From assembly GCF_002001125.1 (NCBI RefSeq), contig NZ_MUNV01000009.1:186001-250000 (forward strand): DNA of 64,000 bases, in the 5' to 3' direction. The stretch's first letter is position 1. Every line of letters starts with the position of its first letter. Source of the stretch: Rhodanobacter sp. B04 (GTDB lineage: Bacteria > Pseudomonadota > Gammaproteobacteria > Xanthomonadales > Rhodanobacteraceae). The position numbers were made by a program, and so were the translations under genes. The notes beneath the pieces were generated by a model. That model was not told the origin of the DNA and made no database searches. It saw only the letters and a program-made list of their open reading frames with translations. Positions 26,706 to 36,984 of this stretch are shown one piece after another.

Positions 26706-28592
26706 TCAGATTTCGACCTGTGCACCCAGCTCGATCAAGCGGTTGCCCGGAATCTGGAAGAACGCCGTGGCCGGCACCGCATTGCGCGCCATGAAGGCGA
26801 ACAGCTTGTCGCGCCACAGCACCATGCCGGGACGGCGCTTGTCGGCGACGATATTCTCGCGCGACAGGAAGAAGGTGGTGTCCATCAGGTCGAACGGCAG
26901 CCCGGTCGACGAGCACATCGACAGCGCCTGCGGAATGTTCGGATCCTCGGCGAAGCCGAAACGCAGCTCCAGGCCGAAGAATTCGTTGCCCATGGTGGTG
27001 ATGTGGATGCGCTCGCCGGCTTCCGCGAGCGGCGTCTCCAGCATGTCCACCGTCAACATCACGTTGCGCTCGTGCAGCACCTTGTTGTGCTTGAGGTTGT
27101 GCAACAACGCATGCGGCACCGAATTCTGGTTCGCGGTGAGGAAGACCGCCGTGCCCGGCACCCGCAACGGCGGGTGCTCGCTGATGTTCGCGATGAACGG
27201 CGCCAGCGCCAGACCGCCCTGCTTGATCTCGCGCACTACCAATTCGCGGCCGCGGCGCCAGGTGGTCATCAGCACGAACACGCCCAGACCCAGCACCAGC
27301 GGGAACCAGCCGCCGAATTCGATCTTGATCAGGTTCGCACCGAGGAAGGACAAATCGATGGTCAGGAACAGCACACCCGCCGCCAACACCGCGATCGGGT
27401 GCCAATGCCACTGATAGCGCGCCACCACCAGGGCCAGCAAGGTGGTGATCGTCATGGTGCCGGTCACCGCAATACCATAAGCCGCGCTGAGGCTGTCGGA
27501 GCTGCGAAACCCGAACACCGCCACCAGCACCATCACCAGCAGGAAACTGTTGACCCACGGCACAAAGATCTGCCCGGACATCTCGCGCGAGGTATGCACC
27601 ACCTGCATGCGCATCGAGTAGCCCAGCGACATCGCTTCGCGCGTCATCGAGAACGCGCCGGAAATCACCGCCTGCGAGGCGATCACCGTGGCCACCGTGG
27701 CCAGGCCGATCATCGGATAAAGCAGGATCTGCGGCACCATCTTGAAGAACGGGTTGTCGATCGCGTCGGGATGGGCGAGCAACAGGGCGCCCTGCCCGAA
27801 ATAGTTGAGCACGAGCGCCGGCAGCACGAAGCTGAACCAGGCCATGCGGATCGGCCGCTTGCCGAAATGTCCCATGTCGGCATAGAGCGCCTCGGCACCG
27901 GTCAGCGCCAACACCACGCCACCGAGCGCGATGAACGCCTGTATCCCGTGCGTGAAGAAGAAGCGCACGCCATGGACCGGATTGATCGCCCACAGCACCT
28001 GCGGATTGCGCACGATCAGATGCACACCAAGCAAGGCGATCACGACGAACCAGACCACCATGACCGGCCCGAATACGCTGCCCACGCGTGCCGTGCCATG
28101 CCGCTGCATCGCAAACAGAAAGAACAGGATCACCGCCGTTACCGGCACCACCCAATGCGCCAGGCCTGGCGCCGCCACCTTCACGCCCTCCACTGCCGAC
28201 AACACGGAAATCGCCGGGGTGATCACGCCGTCGCCGTAGAACAGCGAGGCACCGAAGATGCCGAGGATGGCCAGCACCCAGCGCAGCTTAGGCTGCTCGC
28301 GCACGCTGCGCTGCGCCAGCGCCATCAGCGCCATGATGCCGCCCTCGCCCTTGTTGTCGGCGCGCATGATGAACACCACGTACTTCAGCGAAACCACCAG
28401 GATCTGCGCCCAGAAGATCAGCGAGAGCACGCCATAGATGCTTTCCGGCGTCGGCTTCATGCCGTCGTGGCTGAGCGTGGTCTGCAAGGTGTACAGCGGA
28501 CTGGTGCCGATATCGCCGTAGACCACGCCGATCGCGCCCAATGCGAGTGCAGCAAGGCGCCGCCTGGTTTCAGACTCGTTTGTTCCGTGCAT
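26706..28592 (-). CDS. kup: Low-affinity potassium transporter Kup
   Basis: 628 residues, about 12 membrane helices followed by a cytoplasmic C-terminal domain. The signature GVVYGDIGTSPLYTLQTTL is at the N-terminus, and the KUP/HAK motifs GEGGIMALMAL and YGDGVITPAISVLSAVEG follow. It imports K+ with H+. It lies between ruvA and ruvB on the same strand, an order I associate with Xanthomonads; start at 28592 (MHGTNESE). Confidence 0.96.
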   Translation of the reverse strand: MHGTNESETRRRLAALALGAIGVVYGDIGTSPLYTLQTTLSHDGMKPTPESIYGVLSLIFWAQILVVSLKYVVFIMRADNKGEGGIMALMALAQRSVREQPKLRWVLAILGIFGASLFYGDGVITPAISVLSAVEGVKVAAPGLAHWVVPVTAVILFFLFAMQRHGTARVGSVFGPVMVVWFVVIALLGVHLIVRNPQVLWAINPVHGVRFFFTHGIQAFIALGGVVLALTGAEALYADMGHFGKRPIRMAWFSFVLPALVLNYFGQGALLLAHPDAIDNPFFKMVPQILLYPMIGLATVATVIASQAVISGAFSMTREAMSLGYSMRMQVVHTSREMSGQIFVPWVNSFLLVMVLVAVFGFRSSDSLSAAYGIAVTGTMTITTLLALVVARYQWHWHPIAVLAAGVLFLTIDLSFLGANLIKIEFGGWFPLVLGLGVFVLMTTWRRGRELVVREIKQGGLALAPFIANISEHPPLRVPGTAVFLTANQNSVPHALLHNLKHNKVLHERNVMLTVDMLETPLAEAGERIHITTMGNEFFGLELRFGFAEDPNIPQALSMCSSTGLPFDLMDTTFFLSRENIVADKRRPGMVLWRDKLFAFMARNAVPATAFFQIPGNRLIELGAQVEI

Positions 28593-28611
28593 GGTTTCCT
28601 GGCTCACTAAT

Positions 28612-29208
28612 TCAACCCCCCAGCGCGGCGCGCAGCGCCTTGCGGATGATGGCTTCGGCGTTGTCGCCTTCGGCGGCAACCTTCTGTACCAGCCGGGTCA
28701 CTTCGACCGGCTTGTAGCCAAGCTGCTGCAATGCCACGGTGGCTTCGCCGGCCGCATCCAGCGGCGCGCCGGGACTTTGCACTGTTCCGCCATGCGGCGC
28801 TGACAACCCGTCCAGACGATCGCGCAGCTCGACCACGATGCGCTCGGCGGTCTTCTTGCCGATGCCGGGAATCTTGGTCAAGGCGACCACGTCGCCGGCA
28901 TGCACCAGTCGCGCGAAATGATCGGTGGAAACACCGGACAGCACCGCCAGCGCGATCTTCGCGCCGATCCCGCTGACCTTCAGCAGGTTGCGGAACAGCG
29001 CGCGCTCGGCCTCGTGCAGGAAGCCGTACAGCGTCACGCTGTCTTCCTTCACCGCATGATGGGTGAGCAGGATCACTTCCTTGCCGATGCCAGGCAGGTC
29101 GTAGATCGTCGACATCGGTGCTTCGACTTCATAGCCGACGCCACCGACCTCGACCAGCAGGGCCGGCGGCTGCTTGGAGATCAGGATGCCGCGCAGACGC
29201 CCGATCAT
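28612..29208 (-). CDS. ruvA: Holliday junction DNA-binding protein RuvA
   Basis: 198 residues: OB-fold N-terminal domain ([15 protein letters not shown]), two helix-hairpin-helix motifs ([15 protein letters not shown] and [20 protein letters not shown]) and a C-terminal RuvB-binding domain ([12 protein letters not shown]). The start at 29208 is the conserved MIGRL. It starts 22 bp after ruvC. Confidence 0.97.
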   Translation of the reverse strand: MIGRLRGILISKQPPALLVEVGGVGYEVEAPMSTIYDLPGIGKEVILLTHHAVKEDSVTLYGFLHEAERALFRNLLKVSGIGAKIALAVLSGVSTDHFARLVHAGDVVALTKIPGIGKKTAERIVVELRDRLDGLSAPHGGTVQSPGAPLDAAGEATVALQQLGYKPVEVTRLVQKVAAEGDNAEAIIRKALRAALGG

Positions 29209-29230
29209 CGGCGTCGCCTCCATACCATCT

Positions 29231-29752
29231 TCATCGACGTCGTCTCCAGGCCGTGCGCGGGATGCCGACACGGATCAGGCTGGCGCGGGTATGCGCATGG
29301 GTCACCGCAACCGCCAATGCATCGGCCGCATCGGCCTGCAGCGGCCCCTTGATGCCGAGCAGCACACCGATCATGTGCTGCACCTGGCTCTTGTCGCTGC
29401 GGCCACTGCCGACGACGGACTGCTTCACTTCGGTTGCTGCGTATTCGTGCACCACGATCCCCTGACTGACCACCGCGCAGATCGCGGCGCCGCGTGCCTG
29501 GCCCAGCTTCAACGCCGAGTCGGGATTGCGCGCCATGAACACGCGCTCGATCCCGCACTCGATTGGCCGATGCGCGGCGATGATGTCACACAGCTCGTCA
29601 AAGATGCGTTTCAGGCGCAACGGGAAAGTCGCTTCGCCGGCCACCGCCAGCGCGCCATGGAAGACGTGGCTGAGCTTGCCCGCGTCGTCCACGTCGATGA
29701 TGCCCACGCCAGTGCGCTGGCTGCCCGGGTCGATGCCGATGATTCTGGTCAT
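29231..29752 (-). CDS. ruvC: Crossover junction endodeoxyribonuclease RuvC
   Basis: 173 residues, resolves Holliday junctions. The RNase H-like catalytic acidic residues are visible in [12 protein letters not shown] (Asp), CGIERVFMA (Glu) and [14 protein letters not shown] (Asp pair). It sits between yebC and ruvA in the usual order. Confidence 0.97.
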   Translation of the reverse strand: MTRIIGIDPGSQRTGVGIIDVDDAGKLSHVFHGALAVAGEATFPLRLKRIFDELCDIIAAHRPIECGIERVFMARNPDSALKLGQARGAAICAVVSQGIVVHEYAATEVKQSVVGSGRSDKSQVQHMIGVLLGIKGPLQADAADALAVAVTHAHTRASLIRVGIPRTAWRRRR

Positions 29753-29797
29753 GGGGCGCAGCCAGGCGCGGCGGCAGGCGAGCCTGCCGGCCGGCGC

Positions 29798-30532
29798 TTA
29801 CGGATGGGCCTCGGCCGGCAACGCGGCGTTGTGGTAGATCTCGTGCACGTCGTCGAGTTCTTCCAGCCAATCGATCAGGTCGAGCAGGGTTTCCTGTGCC
29901 TCGGCAGGGATCGCCACGCGATTGGCCGGGCGCATCACCACCTCGGCACGCGCCGGCTTGAGGCCGCCGGCGACAAGCGCCTGCTGCACCGCCTCGAAGC
30001 TTTCCGGCGCGCACAGCACGCTGCTCTCGCCCGCCTCGTTCACCACGTCGTCGGCACCCGCCTCGAGCGCGGCCTCCAGAATCTTTTCTTCCAGCGCCGC
30101 ATCGCCGGCCGTCTCGAACACCAGCTCACCGCAACGGCTGAACTGGAACGCCACCGAGCCGCTGGTGCCGAGGTTGCCGCCGTGCTTGGTCAACGCATGG
30201 CGCACATCGGCGACCGTACGCACGGGGTTGTCGGTGACGCAGTCGATGATCAGGGCGATACCGGCCGGCCCGTAGCCCTCGTAGCGCAGCTCCTGCATGT
30301 CGGCACCGCCATCGGCACCGGAGCCCCGCTTGATCGCGCGCTCGATGGTGTCCTTGGTCATGTTCGCCGACAACGCCTTGTCGACCGCCGCGCGCAAGCG
30401 CGGATTGGCCGCCGGATCGGCGACGCCGGCGCGCGTGGCGACGGTGATTTCGCGGATCAGCTTGGTGAATACCTTGGCGCGCTTGGCGTCCTCGGCATTC
30501 TTGCGACCTTCGATGGACGGGCCTCTACCCAT
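29798..30532 (-). CDS. YebC/PmpR family protein
   Basis: 244 residues beginning MGRGPSIEGRKNAEDAKRAK, followed by the hallmark TKDTIERAIKRG and RYEGYGPAGIALIIDCVTDN. The family has been described both as DNA-binding transcriptional regulators and as translation factors (TACO1/YebC); this copy's role cannot be told from sequence. The start at 30532 is the conserved one. Located just upstream of ruvC, as in many gammaproteobacteria. Confidence 0.93.
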   Translation of the reverse strand: MGRGPSIEGRKNAEDAKRAKVFTKLIREITVATRAGVADPAANPRLRAAVDKALSANMTKDTIERAIKRGSGADGGADMQELRYEGYGPAGIALIIDCVTDNPVRTVADVRHALTKHGGNLGTSGSVAFQFSRCGELVFETAGDAALEEKILEAALEAGADDVVNEAGESSVLCAPESFEAVQQALVAGGLKPARAEVVMRPANRVAIPAEAQETLLDLIDWLEELDDVHEIYHNAALPAEAHP

Positions 30533-30637
30533 GACGATGCCTGCACTCGGATCAGATGAATGAACCGGGAATTTTACCTGATTTCGGGCCGCGTGCCGGA
30601 ACCCCGGCAACAGCCGGCTGGCCGCCGGCAATGATGT

Positions 30638-31267
30638 TCAATCGGCCTCGAAACGGCCCTGGCGCAGGAATCGTGCAACGCGCTGGGCTACTTCGGCGGA
30701 AAACAGCAGTCCGGTGTGGTTGGCCTCGACCACGCAATGGGCGGTCAAACCGGCCAGGCGGGTTTCCTCCACGGCCACCGTGCCATCGTGCTCGCCGGCG
30801 AGATGGCCGAGCATGGCGCCCAAGCCGAGCGGCATGCGGCCGGCAATCATGCCCACCTCGCGTGGCCCGTCCCAGCGCTCGAAACCCTGCTGCAACAATT
30901 CGCGGTTGTGCCCCAGCAACACCTCGCCGCCACGCCCCCAGGCGGCAAAACCGCGTGCAGCGGCACTGCCCTTCAACGGCGAACCCAGGCAGACGATGCG
31001 TCCGGGCGGCAGCCCGCCATCGAGGCAGGCGCGCAAGGCCAGCAGGCCACCGAGGCTGTGGCCGACCAGATGCACCGCATCGGCTTCCGCCGCCAACCCA
31101 TTCATGCGTGCCTGCAAGCGATCGAGGATGCGCTGCTGGGTGGCCGCCACGCTCAGGTAATCGAAGCGGTGCACACGAAAGCCCGCCTCGATCAAGCGAC
31201 GGTGCAGCATGGACAGCGCGAAACCGCGCATCCACAGGCCGTGCAGCAGGATCACATGATCAGACAT
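30638..31267 (-). CDS. Alpha/beta-fold hydrolase
   Basis: 209 residues. N-terminal VILLHGLWMRG oxyanion region, nucleophile elbow HLVGHSLGGLLAL, and a late His in VEANHTGLLFS complete a lipase/esterase-like triad. No signal peptide, so cytoplasmic. Members resemble EntA/PGAP1-like short hydrolases acting on esters; substrate unknown. Lies between aspS and yebC on the same strand. Confidence 0.85.
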   Translation of the reverse strand: MSDHVILLHGLWMRGFALSMLHRRLIEAGFRVHRFDYLSVAATQQRILDRLQARMNGLAAEADAVHLVGHSLGGLLALRACLDGGLPPGRIVCLGSPLKGSAAARGFAAWGRGGEVLLGHNRELLQQGFERWDGPREVGMIAGRMPLGLGAMLGHLAGEHDGTVAVEETRLAGLTAHCVVEANHTGLLFSAEVAQRVARFLRQGRFEAD

Positions 31268-31373
31268 GGCGCAAACGAAGCCTGACGCGAAGTGAAAGCA
31301 ACGACAACGCTGCCGTGCATGGCCGCGTCAGCACGATCGCGCTGACGCCAGCCATCTGTGGCTGCGCAAAGGC

Positions 31374-33146
31374 TCAAGCGCCGGATGCCTCGCCGCCCAG
31401 CACCTGCACGTGCAACTCCTTCAGCTGCGGCGCCGCGATCGGCGACGGCGCGTCGGTCATCAGGCACTGCGCGCTGGTGGTCTTGGGGAACGCGATCACG
31501 TCGCGGATCGACTCGGTACCGGCCATCAGCGCCGCGATGCGGTCGATCCCGAAGGCGAGGCCGCCATGCGGCGGTGCGCCGAACTTCAGCGCCTTCAGCA
31601 GGAAGCCGAACTTGGCCTCGGCCTCGGCCGCGCCGATGCCGAGCAACTCGAACACCGCGCTCTGCATCTCCGGCCGATGGATGCGGATCGAGCCACCGCC
31701 GATCTCGTTGCCGTTGAGCACCATGTCGTAGCCACGGCTTACCGCATTCATGGCGTTCGCGCGCAGATCGGCAACGTCGTCGATCTTCGGCGCGGTGAAC
31801 GGGTGGTGCAGGGCGACGTAGCGCTGCTCTTCCGAGTCGTATTCGAACATCGGGAAGTCGGTGACCCACAGCGGCTTCCAGCTGTTTTCCACCAGCCCGC
31901 GATCCTTGCCGACCTTCAGGCGCAAGGCGCCCATGAAGTCGGTGACCGTCTTCCACCTGCCGGCACCGAAGAACACGATGTCGCCCGATTGCGCGCCGGT
32001 GGCCTCGAGCACGCCGTCCAGCGCCGCGTCGTCGAGGAACTTCGCCACCGGCGAATTGATGCCTTCGCGGCCCTTGGCCATATCCTCGACCTTCAACCAG
32101 GCCAGGCCCTTCGCGCCGTAGCGCGACACGTATTCGGTCAACCCATCGATGTCCTTGCGCGAGAGCGCACTGCCGCCCGGTACGCGCAGCGCGGCGACGC
32201 GGCCGCCGGCATCATTGGCCGGCTCGGCGAACACCTTGAAATCGACATGCTTGACCGCCTCGGCGATGTCGACCAGCTCCAGCGCGATGCGCAGGTCGGG
32301 CTTGTCGGAGCCGAATCGACGCATCGCCTCGGCCCACGTCATCCGCGGGAAGCTCGCAGCGAGTTCCACGCCCTGTACGTCGCGGAACACGTGGCGGATC
32401 AGCTCCTCCACGAAATCCTGCACGTCCTTTTCCTCGACGAAGGCGAACTCCAGGTCGAGCTGGGTGAATTCCGGCTGGCGGTCGGCGCGCAGGTCCTCGT
32501 CGCGGAAGCAGCGCGCGATCTGGTAGTAACGGTCGAAGCCGGCCATCATCAGGATCTGCTTGAACAGCTGCGGCGACTGCGGCAACGCATAGAACTGGCC
32601 CGGATGCACGCGGCTCGGCACCAGGTAATCGCGCGCGCCTTCCGGCGTGGCCTTGGTCAGGATCGGCGTCTCGACGTCCTGGAAGCCGCGCTCGTCGAGA
32701 TAGCGGCGCAACGCCTGCACCAGCTTGATGCGCTTGCGCATCATCGCCTGCATTTCCGGGCGGCGCAGATCGAGGTAGCGGTAGGTCATCCGCATGTCCT
32801 CGTTCGGGCTCTCGTGCAGCGCGAACGGCAGGTCCTTCGCGGCGTTGAGGACCTCGACGGTGTCGGCGAGCAACTCGACCGTGCCGGTCTTCAGCTTGTC
32901 GTTGACGGCAAGGCGTTTGCGCAACGTGCCGGTGACGCGCAGGCAATACTCGTTGCCGATCTCGCCGGCCACCGCAAACGCCGCTGCGTTGTCGCGCTCG
33001 ATCACGATCTGCGCCAGCCCTTCGTGATCGCGCAGATCGACGAAGGCGACATGGCTCTGCAGGCGCAAGGTGTTGACCCAGCCGCACAGGGTGACAGTCT
33101 GGTCGATCAGCGATTCGTCGATGAGGCCGCAGTAATGCGTGCGCAT
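31374..33146 (-). CDS. aspS: Aspartyl-tRNA synthetase
   Basis: 590-residue bacterial-type class II synthetase: N-terminal OB anticodon domain ([18 protein letters not shown]), catalytic motif 2 ([21 protein letters not shown]), inserted GAD domain and C-terminal motif 3 ([17 protein letters not shown]). Start at 33146; an upstream extension in frame is not conserved. Confidence 0.97.
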   Translation of the reverse strand: MRTHYCGLIDESLIDQTVTLCGWVNTLRLQSHVAFVDLRDHEGLAQIVIERDNAAAFAVAGEIGNEYCLRVTGTLRKRLAVNDKLKTGTVELLADTVEVLNAAKDLPFALHESPNEDMRMTYRYLDLRRPEMQAMMRKRIKLVQALRRYLDERGFQDVETPILTKATPEGARDYLVPSRVHPGQFYALPQSPQLFKQILMMAGFDRYYQIARCFRDEDLRADRQPEFTQLDLEFAFVEEKDVQDFVEELIRHVFRDVQGVELAASFPRMTWAEAMRRFGSDKPDLRIALELVDIAEAVKHVDFKVFAEPANDAGGRVAALRVPGGSALSRKDIDGLTEYVSRYGAKGLAWLKVEDMAKGREGINSPVAKFLDDAALDGVLEATGAQSGDIVFFGAGRWKTVTDFMGALRLKVGKDRGLVENSWKPLWVTDFPMFEYDSEEQRYVALHHPFTAPKIDDVADLRANAMNAVSRGYDMVLNGNEIGGGSIRIHRPEMQSAVFELLGIGAAEAEAKFGFLLKALKFGAPPHGGLAFGIDRIAALMAGTESIRDVIAFPKTTSAQCLMTDAPSPIAAPQLKELHVQVLGGEASGA

Positions 33147-33261
33147 GCGCTTGGAACTCCGGGCCGCGGGGCGGCAAAACAGGTGGAAAAGACCCGGAAT
33201 GTTACCACTGCACCGCATCGCCGGGCGGCCTGCAGCCCGGCTGATGCGGTATAGACAAGGC

Positions 33262-33819
33262 TTACCAGCGTCGATCCACCACGAACACGCCACGGCAACC
33301 GTGGTCGGTCCAGACGCCGGCGCGGTTCCAGCCCCAGCTGTAACCCTCGCTGCAGCGGGTGTCCGACAGCTGCTTCACCAGCCGCACGCGGCCATGGCCG
33401 CCGACATCGACCTGGCAGAAGCTGTAGCGCTTGCTGTTGCTGTCGCATTGCAGCTGGATCTGCCGATTCCAATCCGGACCAGGGCGCCATCCACCATCGC
33501 CCGGACCATGCTCGTCCCAGCCGGGACGGCCGCCACGAACCACTTCGGCAAACTGGCCGCGACAGCCGCGGTCGACCCACAGCCCCTGACGATCCACACC
33601 CCAGCTCTGGCCGCGGATGCATGCACCCTTCGACTCCTGCCGAACCAGCTGGGCATCGCGCCACGGCACCATGCAGCGGTTGAACTGACCATTGCTGCTC
33701 TCGCAGCGGATTGCCCTGTTTGCCTGCTGTGCCGGCACGGCTGGCGCGACGACTGCCAAGGACAGTGCGACAGCCAGGCTTGCTGCGATGCCGCCGGGAA
33801 TTCCGTCTAACAGGTGCAT
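33262..33819 (-). CDS. Secreted DUF3011 protein
   Basis: 185 residues: signal peptide ([15 protein letters not shown], cleavage near residue 31) and two copies of a Cys-rich repeat ([17 protein letters not shown] ... [21 protein letters not shown] and [17 protein letters not shown] ... [20 protein letters not shown]). This matches DUF3011, periplasmic or surface proteins of unknown function that probably form disulfide-linked beta domains. Confidence 0.88.
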   Translation of the reverse strand: MHLLDGIPGGIAASLAVALSLAVVAPAVPAQQANRAIRCESSNGQFNRCMVPWRDAQLVRQESKGACIRGQSWGVDRQGLWVDRGCRGQFAEVVRGGRPGWDEHGPGDGGWRPGPDWNRQIQLQCDSNSKRYSFCQVDVGGHGRVRLVKQLSDTRCSEGYSWGWNRAGVWTDHGCRGVFVVDRRW

Positions 33820-33921
33820 AGGCCTCTCCCTGAAGAATCCGCCACGCCCATCGCGTGCCATGCCAACCCTACTGGAACATCGGCTGGCTTCACCAGCCCG
33901 GCGGTGACGACACCGCGCTGC

Positions 33922-34236
33922 TCACTCGCTGCCGGCGACCTTGCCGGCCGGGGCTGCCGCGGCCGGCGCGGGCGTCGCGGCTGCCGCACTGTCGCCGCCA
34001 GCGGCAGGCTTGTCGCCACCGGCCGTATCGACCAGATTGCGCTTCTTGTCGCCTTCTTTCTTGAAATCGGTCTCATACCAGCCACTGCCGGCCAGGCGGA
34101 ATGACGGCGCGCTGACCCGCCTGCGCAGCTGTGGCGCATCGCAAGCCGGGCAGATCGATGGGTCGGTATCGGACAACTTCTGCAGGCGATCAAAACGATG
34201 GCCGCAATGGCTGCATTCGAATTCGTAGATGGGCAT
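33922..34236 (-). CDS. FmdB-family zinc-ribbon protein
   Basis: 104 residues. The N-terminal zinc ribbon MPIYEFECSHCGHRFD has C8 and C11 and is paired with C29/C32 (ICPACDAP); the C-terminal third is a low-complexity Ala/Pro/Gly tail. FmdB-like proteins are small putative regulators. Found upstream of aspS in this order in related genomes. Confidence 0.9.
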   Translation of the reverse strand: MPIYEFECSHCGHRFDRLQKLSDTDPSICPACDAPQLRRRVSAPSFRLAGSGWYETDFKKEGDKKRNLVDTAGGDKPAAGGDSAAAATPAPAAAAPAGKVAGSE

Positions 34237-34511
34237 GGATACTCCTGAGCTTGCCGGCCCCGCCTCGGCACCGGCAGCGACCCATTATCGGGCTATCCAC
34301 CAGGATTTCAACGTGCGACATGGCGCGCCGCATCCCCGCGGCGCGGCGCGCGCCGGCGTCATGCACCGTAAATACGCACCCAGACCGCCGGCACGCCGAC
34401 GCAACCCATGATCGTTTCATTTAGCCGTCTATACATCTATTGATAAATGCTTGGCAAACCACCAGGCCGGACTTGCAGCAACGCAAGAAAACTTATCCCA
34501 AGGGAGTCTCC

Positions 34512-35090
34512 ATGAGCCAGCACCCCTCTGAACGTCATTGACGATCGCCATGCTGTTTCCATCTGCACGCAGATGGCTCCGACGCGACGCCGGCGTGATC
34601 AGCATCACGCTGAAAGGCGGCGCGTCAAGCGGCTCGGTCACCGCCAGCAACGGCCAGTACAGCAAGGGCGACGGCCACCAGTCGCTGGGCTCGGCGAACC
34701 TTGGCATACCGCTCAACGGTGACGCGGCTGGCTACGCCTGGCGCTGCAGGACGGCCACAGCGACTACACCAACCGCGCGGGTTATACCGCGCTGCTTCCG
34801 GGCCAACGCTATGGCGATCCGGATGTGTAGAACTAAGGACGTGCTGCTCAATGTGCAGTACACCATCGCGCCGGGTGTCTACTTCTACGCCTTCGGCGGC
34901 TACAGCAAGCGCGACAGCGCGCCCAACGAACTGTTCCGTAACTATGCAAGCACGTCGCGCGCGGCAGGCGGCGCCGGCACTGCCTTGCCGATCAGAGCCA
35001 TGGCAGTACGCACGCCACCCGCACTTGTCCTTCGCACGATCCGGCGAGCGACCGCATTCTGTGGGGACAGGCATAACACGGCATAACGCT
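34512..35090 (+). pseudogene. Remnant of a TonB-dependent receptor
   Basis: A start codon at 34512 with upstream GGGAG begins a frame that stops after nine codons. Downstream, outer-membrane receptor sequence appears in alternating frames: GSDA with a one-base loss, then VISITLKGGASSGSVTASNG and LGIPLNGDAAG, a frame change into LALQDGHSDYTNRAGY and QRYGDPDV, an in-frame TAG, and a return to VQYTIAPGVYFYAFGGYSKR. These correspond to the plug end and first barrel strands. Signal peptide, most of the plug and the C-terminal barrel are gone. The gene is dead. Confidence 0.8.
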
Positions 35091-35479
35091 GCATAACGCT
35101 TCGTGACGTGACACGGGCCCGATGCCGCGCGAAATATGGCGCCGTCAGCAGATTGCACACGATGGCATGGCCAACGGTTCGCCGCTGACCACCCATGTCG
35201 GCCATCCCGGTCAAAACATGGGTGTCTGCGACTACATGTTGTCGGAATCCGACCACTGAAAATGCCGTGTTACCGGCATGTGCCGGCAATGGTTCGTACG
35301 GACGATAACGGCATAGCCGCATCCACCGGCGAACCTGCCGGGACAATCGGTGCAGGTTCCGCAGGCAAGGCATGCAAGAGCGATGGCATTCGTCCAGGGG
35401 CGGACACCATCCATCGACGGCCATCCCGCTCCGGCAGCCGTCGACCCTAGCCACGGAGCATCGAGTGGGGGTCATCATC
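35091..35479. other. Gap with no recognisable gene
   Basis: Between the receptor remnant and the DUF805 gene. Short open frames exist on both strands but none has a ribosome site plus protein-like composition. It may contain further decayed coding DNA (a short frame with HVGHPGQNMG ends near 35259), but I cannot assign it. Confidence 0.5.
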
Positions 35480-35854
35480 ATGAACTGGTACTTCAGGGCA
35501 CTGGGCAAATACGCCACCTTCGCCGGCCGCGCGCCACGCAAGGAATACTGGTATTTCGGACTGATCAATGCAGCCATCCTGACCGGGCTGGCCATCGCCA
35601 TCTCCATGACCGCCAGCGCCGGGCATTCGCCGCTGGCTCTCACTGTCGTCTATGCAGTCTTCGCCTTGCTGATTCTCGTACCGAGCATTTCCGTCTTGGT
35701 GCGTCGGCTGCACGACACGGATCACAGTGGCTGGTGGTTCTGGATTTCACTGCTGCCCGGGATCGGCGGTCTCGTGCTGCTGGTGTTCGCCGTGCTGGAC
35801 AGCAGCCCGGGAAACAACCAGTACGGACCCTCCCCCAAGAACATGGCGGTCTGA
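35480..35854 (+). CDS. DUF805 inner-membrane protein
   Basis: 124 residues beginning MNWYFRALGKYATFAGRAPRKEYWYF, the DUF805 (YhaH/YhaI) signature, with three to four membrane helices and the conserved VRRLHDTDHSGWW loop. Function unknown; the family is widespread in bacterial inner membranes. The start at 35480 matches family N-termini. A GC-rich hairpin follows at 35898-35923. Confidence 0.9.
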   Translation: MNWYFRALGKYATFAGRAPRKEYWYFGLINAAILTGLAIAISMTASAGHSPLALTVVYAVFALLILVPSISVLVRRLHDTDHSGWWFWISLLPGIGGLVLLVFAVLDSSPGNNQYGPSPKNMAV

Positions 35855-35897
35855 CCACAGGCAGGAAAATCCTGACTGGCGCATGATGCATTCGCCA

Positions 35898-35923
35898 CGG
35901 GTCGGCAAAGGGGGGCCGACCCG
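35898..35923. terminator. GC-rich hairpin after the DUF805 gene
   Basis: CGGGTCGGC (35898-35906) pairs perfectly with GCCGACCCG (35915-35923) around an 8-nt loop. There is no T tract, so a Rho-independent role is uncertain. Confidence 0.4.
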
Positions 35924-36009
35924 CGTCGCGACCGCCACGCGGGGCCGCAAGACCCGCGCCGGGACTGAAATTGGGGCAGTGTCGTATCCACAAACCGGAG
36001 GGGAATCTC

Positions 36010-36741
36010 ATGAAACGCATGAATTGCATCGCGATCAGTGCTGCACTCACCCTGGCATTGACTGCGAGCGGCGCGGCGATGGCCCGCGAAGCACCAACCT
36101 TGGCCGTCGCCGTGATCGACTTCACCAACCAGACCAGTTCCGCCTCGTGGTGGGGCGGCGACGTCGGCCCACAGCTCGCCGACATGCTCAGCAATGAATT
36201 GAGCGCCACCGGCGACTTCAAGGTGATCGAGCGGCAGAAGATCAACGCCGTGCTGTCCGAACAGGATCTTGCCAGCTCGTATCGCATGCGCCCGGGCAGC
36301 ACGCCGCATACCGGCAATATCACCGGTGCGCAGTACCTGGTCACCGGTTCGGTCAGCGCGTATACCGAGGACACGTCCAATACCGGCGGCGGCGTCAACA
36401 TCGCCGGCTTTCATCTGGGCGGTGGCCAGAAGCAGGCCTATGTCGCGATCGACCTGCGCGTGATCGACGCAGAGACATCCGAAGTCGTGTACTCACGCAC
36501 CGTCGAAGGCCACAGCACCGACAGCGCGGTCAATGCCGGCGGCTATTTCGGCCATGGGATTGGTGGCGATGTGCAGCATTCGCAGAAGACCCCGGCGAGC
36601 AAGGCGGTGCGCGCAGCCTTGATCGAGGCCAGCGATTACCTCGACTGCGTGATGGTCAAACGTGACGACTGCGAAACCCGCTTCCAGCAGAAGGAGCAGC
36701 GTCGCCGCCAGAACGACAAGAATTCACTCGATCTCGAGTAG
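36010..36741 (+). CDS. CsgG-like secreted protein
   Basis: 243 residues: signal peptide (cleavage near AAMAREA, residue 26) and a domain with VAVIDFTNQTSS, ADMLSNELSATGDFKVIERQ, ITGAQYLVTGSVSAYTE and AYVAIDLRVIDAETSEVVYS, as in the CsgG/curli-assembly family. No lipobox Cys follows the signal peptide and there is no csg operon nearby, so it is a stand-alone CsgG-like periplasmic or outer-membrane protein rather than a curli secretion channel. The C-terminus is highly charged (KEQRRRQNDKNS). Confidence 0.85.
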   Translation: MKRMNCIAISAALTLALTASGAAMAREAPTLAVAVIDFTNQTSSASWWGGDVGPQLADMLSNELSATGDFKVIERQKINAVLSEQDLASSYRMRPGSTPHTGNITGAQYLVTGSVSAYTEDTSNTGGGVNIAGFHLGGGQKQAYVAIDLRVIDAETSEVVYSRTVEGHSTDSAVNAGGYFGHGIGGDVQHSQKTPASKAVRAALIEASDYLDCVMVKRDDCETRFQQKEQRRRQNDKNSLDLE

Positions 36742-36803
36742 CGGCAGATCAAGCGGTAGCCTCTGACGGACCGGCCCGCTCGCTTGCCCTTGTCCGAGTG
36801 ATC

Positions 36804-36836
36804 GCAGGGCGGGCTGGCGCATCCAGTCCGCCCTGC
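36804..36836. terminator. Strong hairpin between the CsgG-like gene and clpB
   Basis: GCAGGGCGGGCTGG (36804-36817) pairs with CCAGTCCGCCCTGC (36823-36836) with one mismatch and a 5-nt loop. It lies between convergent genes. No T tract is evident on either side, so termination is plausible but unproven. Confidence 0.45.
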
Positions 36837-36984
36837 AAACCAGGCGCCCATCCATGGCAGCACACACCTTGCACAACCGGCAGGACGGGACCCGGCTGGT
36901 CACACTCTTCGCAGGTCGCAGCGGCATCCCTTCCGCCGCCCCCAATCGGCCCGCTGCTGCGGCCTGCGAACCGATACGAGGATG

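Noticed and set aside
26385-28610. 741-codon open frame on the plus strand
   Set aside because: It is exactly antisense to kup and ruvB, His/Arg/Gln-rich and without family motifs; a mirror frame of GC-rich coding DNA.
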